Shown here: positions 30,926-34,549 of the stretch, piece by piece | Numbering within the stretch: the stretch's first letter is position 1 | Layout of the letters: each line of letters starts with the position of its first letter | Assembly (NCBI GenBank): GCA_034687125.1 | Contig: JAQGBZ010000536.1 | Coordinates: forward strand, 1-34,549 | Reading direction: 5' to 3' | Length of the DNA stretch: 34,549 nucleotides | Source of the DNA: Neelides folsomi | Lineage: Eukaryota; Arthropoda; Collembola; Neelipleona; Neelidae | Notes under the pieces: generated by a model | Told to the model about the DNA's origin: nothing | Databases searched by the model: none | Seen by the model: the letters and a program-made list of their open reading frames with translations, nothing else | Position numbers and translations under genes: made by a program

Positions 30926-33900
30926 TTTAATTCAATAATTAACTAAATTAACTAAAATAAATGCTGTTAAATGTTAAATTTTGTGGCGTAGAAAGCGTTG
31001 GGAAGAATAAATGAAATCAGATAGGTGGGGAATTTGATTGATTCCCAATCCCCACTGAAGAGATGTGAATTATCTGGTTAAATGCAAAGGCACTGAGGAA
31101 GGAGGTTCAATTCCAACACGGGTCAGAAATGAATCTACAACCAAAACTCCAAGTACAAATAACTCCATTATAAATTCTTGTAAATGCTATACATTATAAG
31201 TGCTTATACTTTGATTACCATCATGACATTGTAAATACCTTGGCTATATAACATAATATACATACATATATTCATTCTCAAATTGAAACTAATGCTAATA
31301 GCTAATGTGTATACCAAACATAGTTAATGTTAGTTATAGAGCTCATCCTTCCTTCTACCTTTATTATAAAATCGTGTTCCATGAATTTCAATGAGCTTTA
31401 TGTCTACTTGTATTTTGTATGGTATAGTATGCATATATTATATTGTAGACATAACCACATGCCTACGTAAATATGTATGTGTACATAGTTTAATATGTAT
31501 ATTAACGTGTATGGTATAATGTAAATAAATGGTTTAAATTATCCCCATCATGCTATAACTCACATGTCACATTCCCTATAATTTAAATGCAATGTGTATT
31601 TAAATATTGATCAACGCCGAGAAAAAATTGAGCTATTTTTGCATGTTGAATCATTGGATGAATGGCATGGCATAAAATAGACGATTAACCTTTCGAACTT
31701 ATTAAGGTATGAAAAATTCAAAGAATGTAAGTTATGAGATATAATGTATTTATATAGGATATGCTTTTCAAACATTTTAGAGTTATTTTAACATATTTAT
31801 ATTTAACTATGATAATTATAAGGATGTTGGGATGTATAAATAAGAAATTATTTATTACATTGTAGATTATATACAATATAAAAATATCACTGGACTATAG
31901 AAGAGAAATATAAACATCCTTTGTTCTGTGAATTGAAAAGAAATTCTATTTATTTTGGTTCAATTCATCCGATAGCTTCGCTGCTTTAAGGAAAATAACA
32001 ATATTATCAAAACTTCCTTATTTGATGTTTTGATAATGTAAAGGATAGTATATATTATAGTTATATATTATAAATAATTATAAATATAATAATTATATTA
32101 TAAATATACTATATTAATATAGTTATAGGTAACTTATTGTATGGTATTAGTGTAATTGTGTAGAACATAAGCAAATTACAAATAAGAAGTCTGGTAATTT
32201 ATGTGTATAGCAAGCCAGAAAGATCTTTAATTAATTTAAAAATAAAGTTCCCTATTCCACTAATACATATTTTCTTATAAGTGTTCATAATGTAGACAAT
32301 TGTTGAAATTACTCAATGGGAACCTTTTCAAAATCAAGGATATCCTTGACCTTAAATTAAATATTAATATATATATAACATAGTATTTGTTGTTATTTAT
32401 TATTATTATACCATAAATTTATTAGATCATATTTATAACTATATTTATTACACGCATTCATTACATCCATGTACATACTTACATTTGTATATCGCATGTA
32501 TGCTATCTGTGCATTATAAGTTTACATTTTCTCTCTTTCGTGTTTCATCTAATAATTTAATGAATGTAATTTGTCGATTTAATACAACTAAAGTGACATT
32601 GATTTTGAAATGAAAAGATGAAATGTGCAATAAAATGCCTATGTAATTTGCTTTGTTATTTTTCACATGTTCCAATGCTCTAATTTGAATGATTAATGAT
32701 TAGTAAAAATCGGGGTTAATCTTTTTAAATTGGCATTACTAGTAGCAAGTTCAAACATCCGGTAGTTATTAAGCCTTAATTGACATAACAAGTTAAAAGG
32801 TTTAAATTGAACACAATCATTGTAAAAATTGCCAAATTGAAGAAAAATTTGTTTTATTACATAATTAATATTGTATTTAAAACGAATACATACATACAAT
32901 CTAATAAAGTATTAAATATTCTAAATTATTTATTTATAACATAAACAATAAAAAACTAATTTAAATCAACGATAAAGTAAGTACAGAATATTAATATATG
33001 AAACCAAGGCCTTCTGAGAATTTTGCAGTCAAAACCAGTCAAATTGCATTGATATTATAAAAAAGAATTAATGATGGTAAATCAGGTAAGTAGAGTCAAA
33101 TTGTGTAATTAGTAATAAAGATTCTCCAGTAAAATAACTAGTTTTTATTTTTAAAGCTCCAAGAAAATATAAAAATTATTTTTTTGCAAAATACCAAGAG
33201 TTATTTAATGTCTCCAGTTTTATCCTTCAGATTATTCTCAATGCTTAATGTTTAATGAAACCAGCCTAGCAACATTCTTGAATCCCATTATTTCACTAAT
33301 AGAATACATTTTTTGATTTTATGTTGTTTTAATTCATTATGTAATACTGCAATGCAAGGTAAATAATAATTTATATATAAACCAAAATATTGAATTTGGG
33401 AAACTTAAAAGCGAAATCCGCAGCTAAATGGTAACAGAGAATATGTATGCTATAATATTCTCATATTCTTATACTCATTTAGTCATATCGTACTTATATC
33501 ATACCTATTCAGTATGCGGTATTGGTATTAATGACATGTTTGCAAAATAAATAAGAGGGTCTTAAAAATATTTATGTCATGGTGTTTTGAATTGATTGTT
33601 TATAAAATCGATTCGATTCGCATTTAATACCCAATTTCCATGCTTAAGATTTTTAAATGTAGGCTGTTTATGGATATTATAAAAGGTGTTAAGATTATCT
33701 TTTACAAAATATAAATAACTCTATTTCTGATACAGTTTATATTTCCGACAAAAGGGTTTTTCTTAATCCAACTTAAGTTTAACGACATCACGACCCTTTA
33801 AAGCTTTCACACCAAATATTTTACCAATATTAATTATAGAAACTTTCCAAAGGGTTTGTCTACAAGAATGAGTTATATTATTTATACATGGAAATATATC

Positions 33901-34026
33901 GCTTGGCCATTAACTGACTTTGGGTCTTTTATTTCATCATTTTTAAAATTAAAATGACATATATTATAAAAATCAAATATTATGATCATTTGAAGGAAAG
34001 AATTCGGAAGTAGGATTAAAGATAGT
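30926..34026. other. AT-rich region upstream of the GGT gene
   Basis: The first 150 bases include a GC-richer patch (about 30985-31140) that probably holds the promoter or 5' untranslated region of the transpeptidase gene. It contains a small inverted repeat (GTGGGGA ... TCCCCAC, about 31025-31055). Beyond that I see no gene; TA-rich runs lie around 32040-32110 and 32360-32440. A short ATG frame with a CAG|GTAAGT donor at 33071-33085 has no visible partner exon. Confidence 0.4.
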
Positions 34027-34195
34027 TAATTAGTTACTCTTGTTTGAAAGTTAGCTCTTGACTTCCCGCCATTAGATCATCATTTAGATTAACATTAGTT
34101 TTAAGTGTGATAGATATAAATTATGTTTAGCTCAATGTTGTTCTAAAAGGCGGGAACTCAAGAGCTGACTTTTTATCGAGAGTGCAATTGATTAA
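34027..34195. repeat. Foldback (imperfect inverted repeat) with GC-rich arm core
   Basis: The left arm at 34047-34076 (core AGCTCTTGACTTCCCGCC) and the right arm at 34142-34173 (reverse complement core AGCTCTTGAGTTCCCGCC) pair with only a few mismatches. Weaker pairing extends outward to about 34027 and 34195. The loop is about 65 bases and AT-rich. It could be a short MITE-like element, a hairpin RNA precursor, or paired protein-binding sites. No clear target-site duplication or open frame was found. Confidence 0.6.
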
Positions 34196-34549
34196 AGTTT
34201 AGTTTTAATAACTTAAACCATACATTAACATCTCCAAGGCATAGATTACCACACATGCATCGTTGTTAGTTGTTGAGTATAATAATGAATGTTGTCATTT
34301 GGGTGTTTATTTATTTTATTGTGAATATATTAAAAACTTGGCAACAAATGTTGGATACTTTTAAAGAAAAGCGCCATATAAAAAATATTGGATTACATTT
34401 TATTTTGTTATAGCATTCTCCATGTTCCATGTTACTCATAAAAATTGATGAGTATACCATATATAGTACATATACCCATGAAACATTCCAATATTGTAAC
34501 AATATTGTATTTGTGTTGGATGTTGGATAGATATTGGTAAATTGGTATT
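34196..34549. other. AT-rich end of window
   Basis: I see nothing gene-like here; a 63-codon minus-strand frame (34502-34311) has no coding character. Confidence 0.4.

Noticed and set aside
33071..33085. ATG frame ending at CAG|GTAAGT as a first coding exon
   Set aside because: No downstream partner exon is visible in the window; a lone donor consensus is weak evidence.

Overview
The window looks like nuclear DNA of an arthropod, probably a hexapod. It is very AT-rich, with compact GT-AG introns (47-374 bp in most genes), a eukaryotic tRNA-Asp with internal Pol III boxes, a divergent ionotropic-receptor-type (IR) gene cluster, a membrane gamma-glutamyl transpeptidase, and short TTAGG-like (ancestral arthropod telomere-type) repeats. 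I saw no bacterial operon, virus, CRISPR array or transposase. All exon models below come from reading splice sites and checking phase by hand.

Left part (1-6 kb): a plus-strand gene whose short phase-1 exons encode a death domain. It then offers two 3' ends: a terminal exon with a second death-like segment (282-aa product), or a join to exons with nine ankyrin repeats (465-aa product). The ankyrin half is tandemly duplicated just downstream (copy A 2207-4126, copy B 4260-5997). Copy B has lost several repeats, carries an in-frame stop and has no death-domain exons. A hairpin of TTAGG-like repeats sits exactly at the junction.

Centre-left (6.4-12 kb, minus strand): a secreted, disordered, cysteine-free protein of about 1292 aa with His/Gly, Gln, Asn and Arg-rich tracts. 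Its real start is a 15-nt coding exon at 11975-11961, spliced across a 1.67-kb intron. The 5' flank ends in a GC-rich island at 12.4-12.65 kb.

Centre (12.7-24 kb): a long AT-rich stretch with one tRNA-Asp(GTC). Scattered GC-richer islands could be exons of an unrecognised gene, small ORFs, or conserved non-coding DNA. I recognise no protein family here.

Right part: three tandem IR copies in different states of decay (24.2-27.9 kb). Copy 1 has a full receptor body but a broken signal peptide. Copy 2 has an intact signal peptide but an exact 470-codon internal deletion. Copy 3 is a short fragment. Next comes a complete six-exon minus-strand gamma-glutamyl transpeptidase gene (28.2-30.9 kb, 586 aa). 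The last 3.6 kb is AT-rich intergenic DNA with a GC-armed foldback near 34.1 kb.

The genes do not form an obvious pathway. The recurring theme is local tandem duplication followed by decay (ankyrin and IR copies).
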